The position numbers were made by a program, and so were the translations under genes. The notes beneath the pieces were generated by a model. That model worked only from the letters and a program-made list of their open reading frames with translations, was not told the origin of the DNA and did no database searches. Positions 9,926 through 21,640 of a stretch of DNA of 64,000 nt are shown piece after piece (the stretch's first letter is position 1; each line of letters begins with the position of its first letter). The DNA comes from Erodium maritimum (Eukaryota > Streptophyta > Magnoliopsida > Geraniales > Geraniaceae), in NCBI GenBank assembly GCA_963921825.1, contig OY997596.1, positions 32,355,932 to 32,419,931 on the forward strand. The letters run 5' to 3'.

Positions 9926-10408
9926 CCACAGTTTCAGCAGAGTGGTATGCGCAGAGAAGCAGCAGTGGCATCAGTTGGACCTGCTCCACTGTCACAGTTC
10001 TACCCTATATGCAAACAGCAGGGACACTTGGCCCGAGACTGCCTAAGGAGTAGAGGACCCGCAGAGCGACAGATGGATCGTCCACATGGGTTTGGTGAGA
10101 GGCAGCGTGTTGATGACCAGACTTGTTTCCAGTGCGGCCGACAGGGGCACATGGCTTTCGCTTTTCCCCATCGAGTTGGAGCTGCACATCCACCGAGGCT
10201 CCAACAGGCACAGCCGCGTCAGGCACATCCCGGCCGACCACGACAGGCACAGCAGTAGAGAGCTCCGCGTCAGGCGGCCGGAGCGGTAGCCCCGAGACAC
10301 CAGGCTATGCCTCAGCAGCAGGTGGCACCACTACCACCACCGAGAGGAGGACCACCGGCACGACAGGGCCGAGTTTATGCAGTTATAGATGCTAGAGCTG
10401 AGAGGTAG
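9926..10408 (+). pseudogene. element A nucleocapsid/linker with two broken zinc knuckles
   Basis: This is the same frame as gag and pol, bounded by TAG stops at 9923-9925, 10256-10258 and 10406-10408. It encodes two CCHC knuckles, both damaged: YPICKQQGHLARDC has tyrosine in place of the first cysteine, and CFQCGRQGHMAFAF has phenylalanine in place of the last. A proline/glutamine-rich linker follows (about 10190-10380). The middle stop sits in a run of CAG codons (CAG CAG TAG). With both knuckles disabled, this copy could not package its own RNA normally. Confidence 0.75.
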
Positions 10409-13400
10409 TACGCCGGCCATGAGGTTACGCAGGGTACGTGTTTACTTTTTAATTCGTGGGCGTCTTTTCTGTTCGACACTGGTGCTTCCCATTCGTTTAT
10501 TTCTGCTTCTTTTGCTCGTTCTTTGGGTTTGAGGGTGGAGTCCCTTAGTAGCCCTTTGTGTCTTGAGACCCCAGTTACGGGGGAGGTAGTGCTGGATACT
10601 TTCTGCAGAGATTGTGAGGTTCGAGTGGTAGATTTCCCTTTCGTTGGTGACTTACTCGTTCTGGATATGACTGCTTTCAACGTGATCTTAGGGATGGATT
10701 GGCTTGCGAGGTACCGAGCGACGATCGATTGCTTTCGACGTCAGGTGACGGTGAGGTCAGGTGGCAGAGTTATTACTTGTTTTTTGGGTAGCAAGAGCGG
10801 AGTCCTTCTATCCGCCTTGACTACAGGAGTGGAGTCTGAGGTTGTGCGGTGTGGCAGAGACCTACCGAGAGTACTTTGTGAATTTTCGGATGTGTTTCCG
10901 GAGGAGCTATCAGGTTTACCGCCGGTGCGTGAGTTAGAGTTCCGGATCGACTTGATCCCCGGCACCGCGCCGATCTCGATGACACCTTATCGGTTCGTGC
11001 CAGCTGAGTTAGTCGAGTTAAAGCGACAACTCGAAGAGTTACAGGAGAAGGGTTTCATCCGCCCTAGTGTTTCACCGTGGGGAGCACCCGCCCTCTTCGT
11101 GAAGAAGAAGGGTGGTGCCTTAAGGATGTGCATAGATTACCTGAAGTCGAACCGGGTAACGGTGAAGAACCGCTACCCGATGCCGAGGATCGATGACCTG
11201 TTCGATCAACTGAGTTTAGCAACTTGTTTCTCCAAGATTGATCTAAGATCAGGCTACTACCAGTTGAGGGTCCAAGAGGAAGATGTGGAGAAGACCGCGT
11301 TCCGGACGCGCTACAGACACTTTGAGTTTCTAGTGATGTCGTTCGGGTTGACAAACGCGCCAGCAGCCTTCATGGATTTGATGAATGGCATATTCAGACC
11401 TTACCTGGATCAGTTTGTCGTAGTCTTCGTTGATGACATCTTGATTTACTCACCTAGTGAAGAGGCACACGAAGAGCACTTGAGGATAGTGTTGGCCTTG
11501 TTACGTACTCACCAGCTATATGGGAACCTGGAGAAGTGCGAATTCTGGCTTGGAGAGGTGAAATTCCTCGGAGATGTATTGTCCCGGGATGGTATCTTGG
11601 TCGACCCAACGAAGGTCGATGCAGTTTCGAAGTGGGCGAGGCCCAAGAATGTTTTTGAGATCCGTAGCTTCCTGGGATTGGCAGGATATTACCGACGCTT
11701 TGTTCATGATTTCTCACGTTTGACTGCACCTATGATAGGTTTGACTCGTAAGGGAGCGGATTTCCTTTGGACTAGTGAGTGTGAGCACTCTTTCTCAGAG
11801 CTAAAGGCTCATTTTACTACCACTCCAGTGTTGATTGTTCCGGAGCGGGGAGTGGGCTATGACGTGTACTGTGACGCCTCAGGCGAGGGACTTGGTTGTG
11901 TCTTGATGCAGTCCGGGAAGGTAGTTGCTTATGGCTCAAGACAATTGAAGGTGCATGAGCGCAACTACCCGACCCATGATCTAGAACTGGCGGCAGTGGT
12001 CTTTGCATTGAAGAGTTGGAGACACTATCTATATGAGGAGCAGTTCAGAGTATTCTCAGACCACAAGAGCCTCAAGTACATTTTCTCTCAGCGCGACCTG
12101 AACATGCGCCAAAGGCGATGGATGGACTTACTTGAGGAGTACGACTTCGAGTTGCTCTATCATCCAGGCAAGGCGAACGTCATCGCAGATGCTCTGAGCA
12201 GGAAGTCGACTCATTGTGTGGCCAGCATGGCAGTCCGAGAGTGGACTATGCTGGAAGAGCTGAGCTCATTCAGACTTGAGCTCGAGGAGGTCACGGATGG
12301 TATGGCCTTGTGTGCATTAATGGCTCAGCCAACGTTGATCACTCGGGTGCTAGAGGCACAGGCCGAGGACGTCGAGGCGACGGGGATTCGTGAGAGACTG
12401 GAGGGCGATGAAAAGATCGAGGATTGGGAGTTGAGTGCGGATCAGAGTCTTCGTTTTAGAGGACGGTTGTTTGTACCCCGAGGATGTAGGGACACCGTAT
12501 TGAGAGAGTGCCATCACTCCTGGCTTGTTGTGCATCCCGGTGGCACAAATATGTATAGAGACATCAGACGACAGTTCTGGTGGCGTGGGATGCGCATGGC
12601 AGTAGCAGACTTTGTTTCGAGGTGCCTCACCTGTCAGCAGGTGAAGGTAGAACACCAGCGGCCCGCTGGCTTACTACAGCCTTTACCGGTCTCTGAGTGG
12701 AAGTGGGAACATGTGACTATGGATTTTGTTTGTGGATTACCGAGGTCATCGAAGGGACATGATGCTATTTGGGTTGTGGTTGATCGACTAACCAAGTCGG
12801 CACACTTTCTGGCGATGCGGATGACTGACACTATGGACATGTTGAGTCGGTTATACATCAGGGAGATTATTCGTCTTCATGGAGTACCAGTATCAGTGGT
12901 ATCTGATAGGGATCCGCGTTTCACATCCAGATTCTGGAAGAGCCTACAGAAGGCATTGGGGACAGAAGTGCGGCTGAGTACAGTTTACCATCCTGAGACA
13001 GACGGAAAGTTAGAGCGTACCATTCAGATTTTGGAGGACATGCTCCGAGCTTGTGTAATAGACTTTCAGGGATCATGGGAGGATCACCTGCCTCTAGCAG
13101 AGTTCGCCTACAACAACAGTTATCAATCTAGCATTGGGATGACACCATTTGAGGCTTTGTACGGCAGACCGTGTAGGTCACCAGTATGCTGGGCAGAGGT
13201 AAGAGAACGGAGCATACTTGGTCCAGATATGGTCAGAGAGACGACCGAGAAGGTCACTTTGATTAGAGAGCGGTTGAAGACCGCAAAGAGTCGTCAGAAG
13301 AGCTATGCAGACAAACGTCGTAGGCCACTTGAGTTCTCGGTCGGAGACCATGTATTTCTGAGGGTGAGCCCGAAGAAGGGTCTATTGCGGTTTAACCGCG

Positions 13401-13762
13401 GCGCAGGAAAGCTTTCTCCACGCTTCATTGGACCATTTGAGATCTTGGAGAGAGTTGGAGTTGTGGCTTATCGCTTAGCTTTGCCACCGCAGCTTGGGAA
13501 CGTGCATAACGTTTTCCATGTGTCCCAACTGCGGAAGTACACATTAGATCCCTGTCATATGATCGAGTGGGCAGAAATCGAGGTGGCAGATGATGTCTCT
13601 TATGAGGAGCAGCCCATCAGGATTGTGGATAAAGGAGAGAAGGTCTTACGGAGGACTACTATACCCTTGGTTCGAGTGCAACGGAGGCATCAGGGAGCCA
13701 ACTCGACCTGGGAGCGAGAGGACGAGATCCGGGAGAAGTACCCCCACCTGTTCGACCCTTGA
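10409..13762 (+). CDS. pol: element A pol: protease, RT, RNase H, integrase, chromodomain
   Basis: Open from the third amber to 13762. The first ATG (10523) lies after the protease active site, so it is not the natural start; expression would be from a gag-pol frame. In order: protease FDTGASHSF (D at 10475); reverse transcriptase with [10 protein letters not shown] (catalytic VDD at 11429-11437); RNase [10 protein letters not shown] and [12 protein letters not shown], ending at NVIADALSR; integrase zinc domain ECHHSW...HPGG...CLTCQQ; integrase core with D at about 12722, D at 12905 and E at 13013 (a DX35E spacing); GPF module near 13427; chromodomain-like tail to EKYPHLFDP. The RT segment [10 protein letters not shown] departs from the well-kept [10 protein letters not shown] of element C, and integrase DGKLER departs from the usual DGQSER, so full activity is doubtful. 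No other family fits. Confidence 0.9.
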   Translation, partial: YAGHEVTQGTCLLFNSWASFLFDTGASHSFISASFARSLGLRVESLSSPLCLETPVTGEVVLDTFCRDCEVRVVDFPFVGDLLVLDMTAFNVILGMDWLARYRATIDCFRRQVTVRSGGRVITCFLGSKSGVLLSALTTGVESEVVRCGRDLPRVLCEFSDVFPEELSGLPPVRELEFRIDLIPGTAPISMTPYRFVPAELVELKRQLEELQEKGFIRPSVSPWGAPALFVKKKGGALRMCIDYLKSNRVTVKNRYPMPRIDDLFDQLSLATCFSKIDLRSGYYQLRVQEEDVEKTAFRTRYRHFEFLVMSFGLTNAPAAFMDLMNGIFRPYLDQFVVVFVDDILIYSPSEEAHEEHLRIVLALLRTHQLYGNLEKCEFWLGEVKFLGDVLSRDGILVDPTKVDAVSKWARPKNVFEIRSFLGLAGYYRRFVHDFSRLTAPMIGLTRKGADFLWTSECEHSFSELKAHFTTTPVLIVPERGVGYDVYCDASGEGLGCVLMQSGKVVAYGSRQLKVHERNYPTHDLELAAVVFALKSWRHYLYEEQFRVFSDHKSLKYIFSQRDLNMRQRRWMDLLEEYDFELLYHPGKANVIADALSRKSTHCVASMAVREWTMLEELSSFRLELEEVTDGMALCALMAQPTLITRVLEAQAEDVEATGIRERLEGDEKIEDWELSADQSLRFRGRLFVPRGCRDTVLRECHHSWLVVHPGGTNMYRDIRRQFWWRGMRMAVADFVSRCLTCQQVKVEHQRPAGLLQPLPVSEWKWEHVTMDFVCGLPRSSKGHDAIWVVVDRLTKSAHFLAMRMTDTMDMLSRLYIREIIRLHGVPVSVVSDRDPRFTSRFWKSLQKALGTEVRLSTVYHPETDGKLERTIQILEDMLRACVIDFQGSWEDHLPLAEFAYNNSYQSSIGMTPFEALYGRPCRSPVCWAEVRERSILGPDMVRETTEKVTLIRERLKTAKSRQKSYADKRRRPLEFSVGDHVFLRVSPKKGLLRFNRGAGKLSPRFIGPFEILERVGVVAYRLALPPQLGNVHNVFHVSQLRKYTLDPCHMIEWAEIEVADDVSYEEQPIRIVDKGEKVLRRTTIPLVRVQRRHQGANSTWEREDEIREKYPHLFDP

Positions 13763-13777
13763 GGTACCTTTAATTTT

Positions 13778-13795
13778 AATTTCGAGGACGAAATT
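13778..13795 (+). other. hairpin just before the element A polypurine tract
   Basis: AATTTCG-AGGA-CGAAATT is a perfect 7-bp stem with a 4-base loop, 5 bases upstream of the AAGGGGG tract. It could position reverse transcriptase or RNase H at plus-strand priming, or end translation-coupled structure; the role is unknown. Confidence 0.5.
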
Positions 13796-13800
13796 CTTTT

Positions 13801-13813
13801 AAGGGGGTTAGAT
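13801..13813 (+). other. polypurine tract of element A
   Basis: AAGGGGGTTAGAT directly abuts the 3' LTR start TGTAAGAACC at 13814. It primes plus-strand DNA synthesis in LTR retrotransposons. Two T interrupt the purine run. Confidence 0.8.
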
Positions 13814-14755
13814 TGTAAGAACCGCTCCCGGTCGATCCCGGTCGAACCGGTGACTTTTAAGACAAGTTTGACTTTTTGCCGAAAAAGTCAACCGATGACT
13901 CAGAAGTTCATTCGGGGCTTTTCCGGGGCCCAAAATGCTTAGCCGTCATCACGGTTGGCTTAATTGGGCCGTTTCCTTTCATTTGAGTATAATATTGAAG
14001 GAAGTCAAATTTGGTCAAAATCTGACTTTTTATCGACTAAAATAATATTAATTATTGTGCTGGAAATTAATTTGGAAAGTTAGAGGACCTACTTGGACAC
14101 TTGTCATTATTTGGTTAGAAGAGAGAAAAGGGAGTGGTCTTGGACCACATTACCTTCCTAAAAGCTCATACAAGGGAAAAATATCTAAAGGGCTTTTAGT
14201 CATTAACCATCTCTAGGTCTTATATGGAATTGGAAGACCAAAAACCAATTCATTTTTTGTTGTAGCCGAAAATTGGAGGAGAAGAGAGAGAGAGAGGAGA
14301 TCCAATGGAGTCTTGAAGAAGAAGCAAAGGAAAAGGGGGCAACTTGAGGCCATTCTCTACCTCTTCCTTATCCATTTCATCATCATCATCTCCATCTCAC
14401 TCTCCTAAAGGTAATGGAACTAGCTACATCTCTTTTCCCTTCATCTCATCTCTTGGGTTTTGGTTTGGCTTTGCTAGAAGTTGTTGGATTTGATTGAAAT
14501 GAGGTTAGATGATGTTGCTAAGAAGCTTTGGTGGGCTTTTGATGGAAGACCTTGTATTTAATGGAGTTTTTGATTTGATTTTGATTTGGAGAATCTTTGG
14601 AAACTTGTTTATTTGTTGATTCCTACCATGGGTAGAGGAGTTTTGGAGGTATTTGACTGTTCTGCGAGTTGGAGATGGTTAAAAATGGAGTTTGGTAGTA
14701 GATTTTCGGAGAAAAGAAGCTGGAGGTTGAAGAAGGGCGAGACTGCCCTAGAGCA

Positions 14756-14884
14756 CCACACATAGTGACGGATTCTGTGACGGGCGACGTCACGACTCCG
14801 TGAGGGAGTCCGTGACGGCACACGTCACGGCTCCGTGATGTCATCCGTGAGGGGTGATGTCACGGCTCCGCGACAGTGTCCGTG
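14756..14884. promoter_or_regulatory. TGACG/CGTCA dyad array, 3' LTR copy
   Basis: The counterpart of 5691-5820. Several half-sites carry changes, such as CACACATAGTGACG at the left edge and CACGACTCCGTGAG, but the central GTCACGGCTCCGTGA unit is kept. Confidence 0.5.
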
Positions 14885-15753
14885 GCAGACCTGTTCTGGT
14901 GTATTTTGAGGGTTTTTCACCGTTTTCGATCCTTGTTTGGAGCTGAACTTTTGGGAAGGTTTTGGGGACTTTACTTACTGTTAAGTGGAGTCTAATTAGA
15001 GTTTTTTTGGTGTTTAAAGACCTTGGAACCGAACTTGAAGAACGAAGACCACGCCGGGACCCGTGTGAAGAACGGAGTTGCGACTTTTGAGCTTAACAAC
15101 AGAGTTTAGAGGAAGACCACAAGGTAGGGAAAGTCTTAATTTCTTATTTAACGCTTAGTATGCATGTAAGGTTAATAAAATTGGAAAGGTCCTAGAAATT
15201 GCCTATAGGATGCGAATAACTAGAATAATCGTATTTCAATTACTAATAATCGGATGAGTCTAGTATGCATGCTTAGGATGAAGATGACTAGTGTAACTCG
15301 CTTTCAATACTTGGGAATTGATTTACTGGTAGAGAGGCTGTGAAGAGCTCCCGGATTAGTTGTGTGCTAGGGTCTCATGCATGTTGCTAGTTATTAGGAT
15401 ACACTAAGAGTCTAATGAAACTAGTTAGCTTGTATGATTAAATGCTTAATTGATCGTTCGCATGATTGTTGATTGGTTGGATGCTTACTTGATTGGTTGA
15501 CTGATTGTGTTTTTATAATTGTTGATTGAACGGATGATCGAGTATGACTGATTGTGCCAACGGGGTGCAATCAAGTGATCGATGTACCGCTGGTTCGTGA
15601 CAGGTAAGTATACGGTAAGTGTGGAGTGTTATTGGATATTTTTGCTTGATGAAAGTGTGATTTGAGAAATGTTCATTGTTGTATGAATTTAGTGCTTGTG
15701 TATTTATTCTTATTCTTGAAATGTTGTTTGTTTGTTTGGTTCGGTATTACACC

Positions 15754-15766
15754 GGGGGGGGGGGGG
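15754..15766 (+). repeat. G13 homopolymer in the element A 3' LTR
   Basis: Thirteen G at the position where the 5' LTR has nineteen. Confidence 0.8.
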
Positions 15767-16844
15767 TAATTTGGTGCCGTTGTGGTGGTTGGAGTTTGAC
15801 CGAGACAGTGATTATTGAGTGGTTATTGAGTGATTATTGGAGCCTGAGAGTTCGGCAGATCCTACGGGATATTGAGTGAATATTGAGTGATTATTGAGTG
15901 ATTATTGGAGCCTGAGAGCTCGGCAGATCCTGCGGGATATTGAGTGATGTGAGGGGCATAAGGGCTCGGCAGATCCTGCGGGATATTGAGTGGATTCCTT
16001 CATGAGAGATGGTTACTGAGGTTTCACCCAAGGGTGGACGTCCTACGGGAGCACTACCTTGGTTCCCTATGACTTATGGTCCTTTGGAGAAACTTTCGAG
16101 AACCCCGACGATGAACATCCCTATGGGATGGTTTCCGGTGCTCCGATGTATGTGCCTCCTCTGGATCGAGGGAAAATATGATGTGATATGAATATTCTAG
16201 TAGATCGGATAATGGGAACCGAGGTGACACTAGAATCTACTCATGGATCAGAGGCTTGAGAAAGCAAGTGGTTGGCGCGATATCAATTACTCCCACTTAA
16301 TCGTTATGATCCTTTACATGTATTCTGTTATGGAACCTTCAAGTTATTGTTATTTTCAAGAGTACGAACTTATCTTATTATATCTTGTTTATATATATTA
16401 TTTCATCGTACTTATCTATTATATCTTGTTACATATTATTTCATTGTTGGTCGTTTTGGTTGTTATTTGAGTTATCTGTTGCACGGTACAATATTGATCT
16501 AAGGGTTGAATTGTTAATGTTTTTTCCTACTGAGCGTAAGCTCATCCCCTTTGTTTCTCTTACTGTTTTACAGGAGTTCCCGATGTCTAGAGAGTTCGAG
16601 GCTTGGGAGCTTCAGCTTATTTTGGGGATTGTTATAGATTTATGTTGGTCTTTCGCACTAAACATTTTATATATATTTTACTTTATGTTTGTTGAGTTGT
16701 GACTCACTGGAGATCCTAAACTATTTACTGATATTTTGAGGAGGTTTACTGAATTATTTAGAGGTTTACGTTATTATTTATCGCTTTCTATTATTATTTC
16801 TGGTCACGTCTCGAGTCCGGCCAAAACCGGAATTGGGTGTGACA

Positions 16845-17760
16845 AAGCCCACCATAGTGGGTCTAGAATATGAGTGGCTTCCGGGTTTCTACACCCGTTG
16901 TGGACGACTTACTCACCTTATCAAGGCCAATTAGACCTGTATCCATATAGTAGGCTTGAGAGGATATTAGGTTCGACGACTCACTCCAAGTCCATATGAG
17001 AGTGGACATGGACAAACTACTCCAGACATACTAGGGGCACCGAAGCCTTTCTTGGGACCTCGGGTGGAGGACTTATTGACCTCCCTCACTTTGGGGTCGG
17101 AGGAGAAGGGCAACCCACAAGGAAAGAAACTTCCTCCTCCTCTAGACTTTCATGTTCTACTGACTGTTGGAAAGGAGGGAATACCGAAGACTGGTGACTT
17201 GGCTAAAGAGGGTTCCGATGGGACATCTCTAATTTTTTAGGGGGACATATCTACGATCGTCAGATGGGACAAGAGAGATTGCGAAGACCCGTGACCTGAC
17301 TAATCTAGATCAGGAGGCCAATCGGGAGGTAGTGGATGAGGACCACAAATATGTTAGTGGGAGCCCAAATAGTTATTATCGTCTTCTCTAGAAGGCACCC
17401 AACATATGATGGAAGTTTCCGCTCGGGCCAGAAAGCAGAAAGAACCCCGGGAGATCGGGGGTGGATTGGGTCCCAAGGGTATAAGATGCAGAAGACTGGG
17501 CAGAAACAAGACATGACAGGTTTATACTCGGGCTTCCCAACTAAAGAGGGCTCTAGAGACACCGGAACATCCTCTTGCATGGTACCAACTTCTTGACAAA
17601 GAGGAGGCTGAGTAAGGCTCTGATCAGGCGCGGGATGCAAAACATTCCCGTTAGGCCGCATGAGGCTGGTTTGGGTTCGGGGGTAGATTGATGGTGGCCT
17701 ACCCCCCACGACCCAGGATCGAGTCTATAGGCCTTGTCTTAGGGGCACGACTCTACACCA
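16845..17760 (+). pseudogene. LINE ORF1 relic 2, 3' part
   Basis: This continues the relic cut at 4749. Right after the element A LTR the text reads KPTIVGLEYEWLPGF, then YTRCGRLTHLIKA. That is the LEYE-LP lead-in and the CCHC_4 knuckle of plant LINE ORF1, with the first cysteine changed to tyrosine and the last position lost at KAN followed by a stop. Behind it lies the usual basic, proline/serine-rich C-terminal region with frameshifts, to about 17760. Element A therefore landed inside the zinc-knuckle coding region. Confidence 0.65.
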
Positions 17761-18793
17761 AGGATTTTTAGTTTTTTTTCTACTTTTTATTTTCTGTTTT
17801 GGAGTACTTTGTTTTGCTGTTTTGCTTTCGATTGTTTACTTTACCAGTTTAGGGTAGGACGTAGGAATCCTTATATTTTTCTAAGATGGAAAATAGACTA
17901 CGCTGACGGGTCTAAGATCGTCGGGTTTTCTACGGGAGGCCCGGACATTATTCTGGTTCCAGAGCTTCTTGCCCTACTTGTATTTTTTTTGGCATTAGTA
18001 ATGTAATTCCTTGTCGTCCGTTTTAAAAAATATATTATCTCTGGTATTCCGAACATGAATAATTTCACCTCAGTACCCTGCAACTTTTAGATTACATTTA
18101 GAGTACCCTAGATCCTTTCTGTATCGTCTCGTTACCCTTAACTTTCATTTGTCTCAATGTAGTACACGATGTCTAATTTTTCATCCAATGTTGTTAACTT
18201 TCCATCCAATGGACGTAAAATGTGCAAAATACCCTTCATTAAGAATCAAATTTTCAAAACTTTGCCATTGATTCCTACAAACATCAACACTTAGCTCAGA
18301 GATGTGAGCGATTGGGACTTCCCTTGGTAGTGCTTTGATAGCCCTCTCCTACACAAACACACAACATGTAAGCTTAATTTCAACAAATCCCATCTAAAAG
18401 ATCAAACTAATAGAAGAACTAGACTTGTTAAAAAAAATCCACCTCAAATTTTAAACTACTAACGAAAACCCAGATCCAGATTTGGATGTTAGAGCCGAAT
18501 CGGGGTTGTGATTTAGAGAAAACATACATGATGGGAAGTTGATTGAGGGGTGAAGACATATCTTGAAGAGGGTCATTGTTGGAGGAAGAAGAGGAGGAGG
18601 TTTCTTCTTCATTGTTGTCTTCGTCTCCTTATCCTTCATTTTCTTCCATAATGGATATGAAACTAGTGACAAAAGGGGAAGAATCAGAGATCGAACCATC
18701 AAGCTTGTTTCGCTCATCATCAAAATTAGACCCTCCTGCAAAACCTTCCTTGGATTTTTTTTGAAAGTATAAATAACAATATTGAGTGTCTGG
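17761..18793. other. unassigned interval, including a possible LINE 3' end
   Basis: From 17761 to about 18031 the sequence is T-rich and ends in TTTTAAAAAAT, which may be the 3' end of LINE relic 2; if so, that LINE carries no ORF2. From 18032 to 18793 is AT-rich sequence with no protein that I recognise on either strand, including a purine-rich patch at about 18577-18602. It may be part of a DNA transposon, but I see no terminal repeats that prove it. Confidence 0.3.
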
Positions 18794-18994
18794 AAACGAC
18801 ATTGAGCTAATGAAAAATTGATATAAAATGAAACTCGTGCTAGGAATGATGATTCTTAGCTTAGATCGTCCAAAAATCAGCTCAAAATCAATCCAAAACT
18901 CCAAAAATACCTAACCCCCAAAATGGTTATGGAGCTGACTTTGAAGCTTGAAATCACATCCTTAGAAGCCCTAAAATACAAAAATAATGGATAT
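18794..18994. repeat. repeat R, copy 2, left half
   Basis: Nearly the same as 1178-1374 and cut at AATAATGGATAT by the start of element B at 18995. The right half resumes at 45496. Confidence 0.75.
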
Positions 18995-19550
18995 TGTAAG
19001 AACCGCTCCCGGTCAACGCCAATAAAATCGGCGAAAAATAGGAAAATTTTAAATTTTTGGACAGACACATAAATGAACATAAATTTGACCCCGAGGGTCA
19101 TATAGGACTTGAGTTGACCCCGATATCGACCAAAGTGAGTTCTGGGGGACTCAGGGCAACTTTCTAATCGATTTGGGAAATGTTCACTTTTTGCTGGAAA
19201 AGTCAACCGAGCGACGTTTTGGTCCGTTCGAGGCTCGTTTTGGATCCAAAAAGCTTATCCGTCGTTACAGCGGTCTTAGTTGAGCCGTTTCCTTGTAGCC
19301 CGTGAAGTTTCATAATTTCTTGGAAAATAGGCCCGTTCGGGGCCGGAGAGGGCCGAATTTCGCGAATCTGATTGAAAAATATCTACCAAGATATTTTTCT
19401 AACTCTTGGGACCCACAAGAAACTTGTCATAAAAGTAGTGGTGGTTGGTTTTTAAAATAAAGAAAAAGAAACTAAGTGTGTTAGTTTGGTAAATAAGTGA
19501 TAGTTGTTATTTTTTTGAACAAAACAAAAGGGAGACAAGTGAGGTGTTCG

Positions 19551-21238
19551 TGTTGGGTCTCGAGGTAAGGTTGGAGATGAACCAACTCGCAGCGGAAAAT
19601 CAATGAAAACCAAGAGACAATTAGAACCATGAAACAACTAACAAAGAATGGATTAACAAGAGAAAAATTCAGCACTAGTTCTTACCAAAACAAGAACACC
19701 GGTTAACGAATGATTGGCTTGAGTCTCCAAGACGCCTACGTATCCACATGGGAATCAAAGCCACGTAGTTCTTCTCTTTGAGGACTCAAGAACACAAAAA
19801 TGGAGGAGGAAACTAGCCAAACCCGAAATGGCCATGGAAGAGGGAGAGAAAATGTGTTTCCTATTCTTGTCTAGTGTTTGTTATGTTGAAAAAAGATGAC
19901 TTAAACATAACAAAACCCATACTTGTCCAACTAAAGGCATGGGACAAGCATGGTGACAAGTAAGGTGTAAATAGGACAAAGTATGGCAAGACAAGATTGG
20001 GTTAGGTGGTGAATCACCAACACCTTAATCCTTGTCTTGCTTACTTAGTACTAATTAATCAAGACTTGATTAATTAGTTCCATGGGCCTTGGTTGCATGG
20101 GCCTTTCATGGGCTTCTTGGAACATGGCCCGTGGCCATTTCCAACGAGGTCCCGTGATTCGCTCATCGCCTCCATGCCTTCCATACCGGAAATGTCCAAC
20201 ATTATCCGACGCGATCAATCCCAAGACTCCAAGCCTTGTCTCGATCCGTAAAGTCCTATTCACTTACGGGCACATGACCCAAAACCTAGTTTTGGTCATG
20301 TCCCGAGACAACTCCCTTTTGGCCATTCTCCATAAATGTGTCAATGAGTTTCATCCTCCGGTGTGACCCTTAGGTTTATGCATGTCAATAGATCAACGTA
20401 AAATCCCATTTTACTTGATCCTATTTAAGTGGCAACTAACGAGACTTTAGTATTGCCTGACACTACATAACGAATCGACCCTGTCGATTCTAACCTTTCC
20501 GTCGTCCCTGTCATTATCCTTTTATCTCCGATATCCTGATTGAGATAAGGCATAGAGCCGTCATCCTTATTATTCTCAATCACCGTTCCTTGATATGTGA
20601 GATGACTGAAGATATGATACCCAGTATCATGTGCATGGCCATGCTATTCTTCCAGTCACTCTCGATCAAGCGGCCGAGAACCGATATCTTTCCCATACCT
20701 CAGTATGAGGGATAAATCCCTTAGCCGCCTTTCGTGTCACTCATGTAGCCCGTCCCCAAGCCAATCCTGGCCGTTATGGAAGCCCTGTTACGGACAACGT
20801 TAGGCTCAGGTCAAACTCAGTTGTTGACTACATAGCGATCACAAAGACTCCTTGGTCTAAGGATACATGACAAGCTACGACACTGAATATGTTCATGACT
20901 TAATCTATGGCACATATTCAGGGCGGGTCGTCCAATATCATGTCCCACATGATATCTATGATCAGACTCCGAAATCCCATTCCAATGACTAACAGAACGT
21001 AAGCCATAAAGAGCCATCTTTCATACTAGTCGCTTCTAGTGAAGCTTTGTTGACTAGGGACCCATCGAGTGTGATCTATCTCGATCTATGGTTCTATTCG
21101 CATGGTGGGCATAGATCAGAGCACACATCGATATATTACTCCAACACATAAGTAATATAAAGCCGCTTTAATTTTATTGCTAACGATGATATATACATTT
21201 GGACATTTAGGATTGAACTACGGGCACTAAGACTAACA
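19551..21238 (-). repeat. copia-1 3' LTR
   Basis: In plus-strand text it starts TGTTGGGTCTCGAGG and ends GACTAACA; in element orientation it starts TGTTAGTC. It appears identical to 26326-28013. Copies with more changes occur at 28379-30064 and 36771-38456, with a shortened one at 43410-44507. Confidence 0.92.
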
Positions 21239-21256
21239 ATCTCCCACTTGCCCTAG
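21239..21256 (-). other. copia-1 polypurine tract
   Basis: On the minus strand, AGGGCAAGTGGGAGAT ends at the LTR start. GTGGGAGAT before TGTT is a typical copia plus-strand primer site. Confidence 0.75.
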
Positions 21257-21269
21257 TTCCAATCTAAAC

Positions 21270-21640
21270 TCCAATATGTCCCCATCGACTTTACATGTCT
21301 AACATGTTCAGGCAGTGACACTGTCTTAGTCAAAGGGTTGGCTATGTTATCATCTGTTGCAATATCGGTTATCTTCACTTCACCTCAGTTCAGTATTTAT
21401 CTGATGAGGTGGATACGCCGCAGTACATGTTTGGATTTGTTATGCGATCTAGGCTTTTAGCTTGCGCAATGGCCCTTGTGTTGTCGCAAAATGGATTCAC
21501 CGGACTGGATGGGTTTTTAATTACACCCAGCCCTGCCATGAATTTCCAAATCCACATAGCCTCCTTAGCTGCCTCTGCAGCATCCATGTACTTGGCCTCT
21601 GTCGTAGATTCGGCAATGGTATCTTTCTTTACGCTTTCCC
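21270..21640 (-). pseudogene. copia-1 RNase H, broken
   Basis: In changing frames the minus strand encodes AAEAAKEAMWIWKFMAGLGV and VNPFCDNTRAIAQAKS, the RNase H segments around the catalytic CDN, then KSKHV and DIATDDNIANPLTK, the usual copia polyprotein tail. Frameshifts separate the blocks. The enzyme removes the RNA strand during reverse transcription; this copy cannot make it. Confidence 0.72.

Larger units (their letters stand above)
4750..16844 (+). mobile_element. element A: Ty3/gypsy chromovirus, Tekay/Del-like, 12.1 kb
   Basis: A complete-length LTR retrotransposon: 5' LTR 4750-7707, primer site 7711-7722, leader, gag from 8984, pol through 13762, purine tract 13801-13813, 3' LTR 13814-16844. 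Both LTRs begin TGTAAGAACC and end GTGACA. The flanks are GAGCC on the left and AAGCC on the right, a 5-bp target duplication with one change. The Tekay/Del assignment rests on long LTRs, gag and pol in one frame, the DX35E integrase, and a C-terminal chromodomain ending in EKYPHLF. LTR lengths differ (2958 and 3031), largely because of an extra tandem unit in the 3' copy. It sits inside LINE ORF1 relic 2, so it is younger than that LINE. Confidence 0.9.
13814..16844 (+). repeat. element A 3' LTR
   Basis: Partner of 4750-7707, with scattered substitutions and small indels. Differences that I can see include G13 (15754-15766) against G19 and three CTCGGCAGATC-type units (about 15790-15990) against two. 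The TGACG array is at 14756-14884 and the dyad plus acceptor-like site is at 16531-16573. It ends GTGTGACA at 16844. Confidence 0.92.

Noticed and set aside
18451-18904. Small ORFs around a GA-rich patch that looked like an acidic protein
   Set aside because: Low-complexity purine tract; the frames cross into repeat R and show no conserved block.
20051-21017. Short ORFs repeated at 26826, 28879, 37270 and similar sites
   Set aside because: They recur only because each is part of a copia LTR copy; no coding signal.
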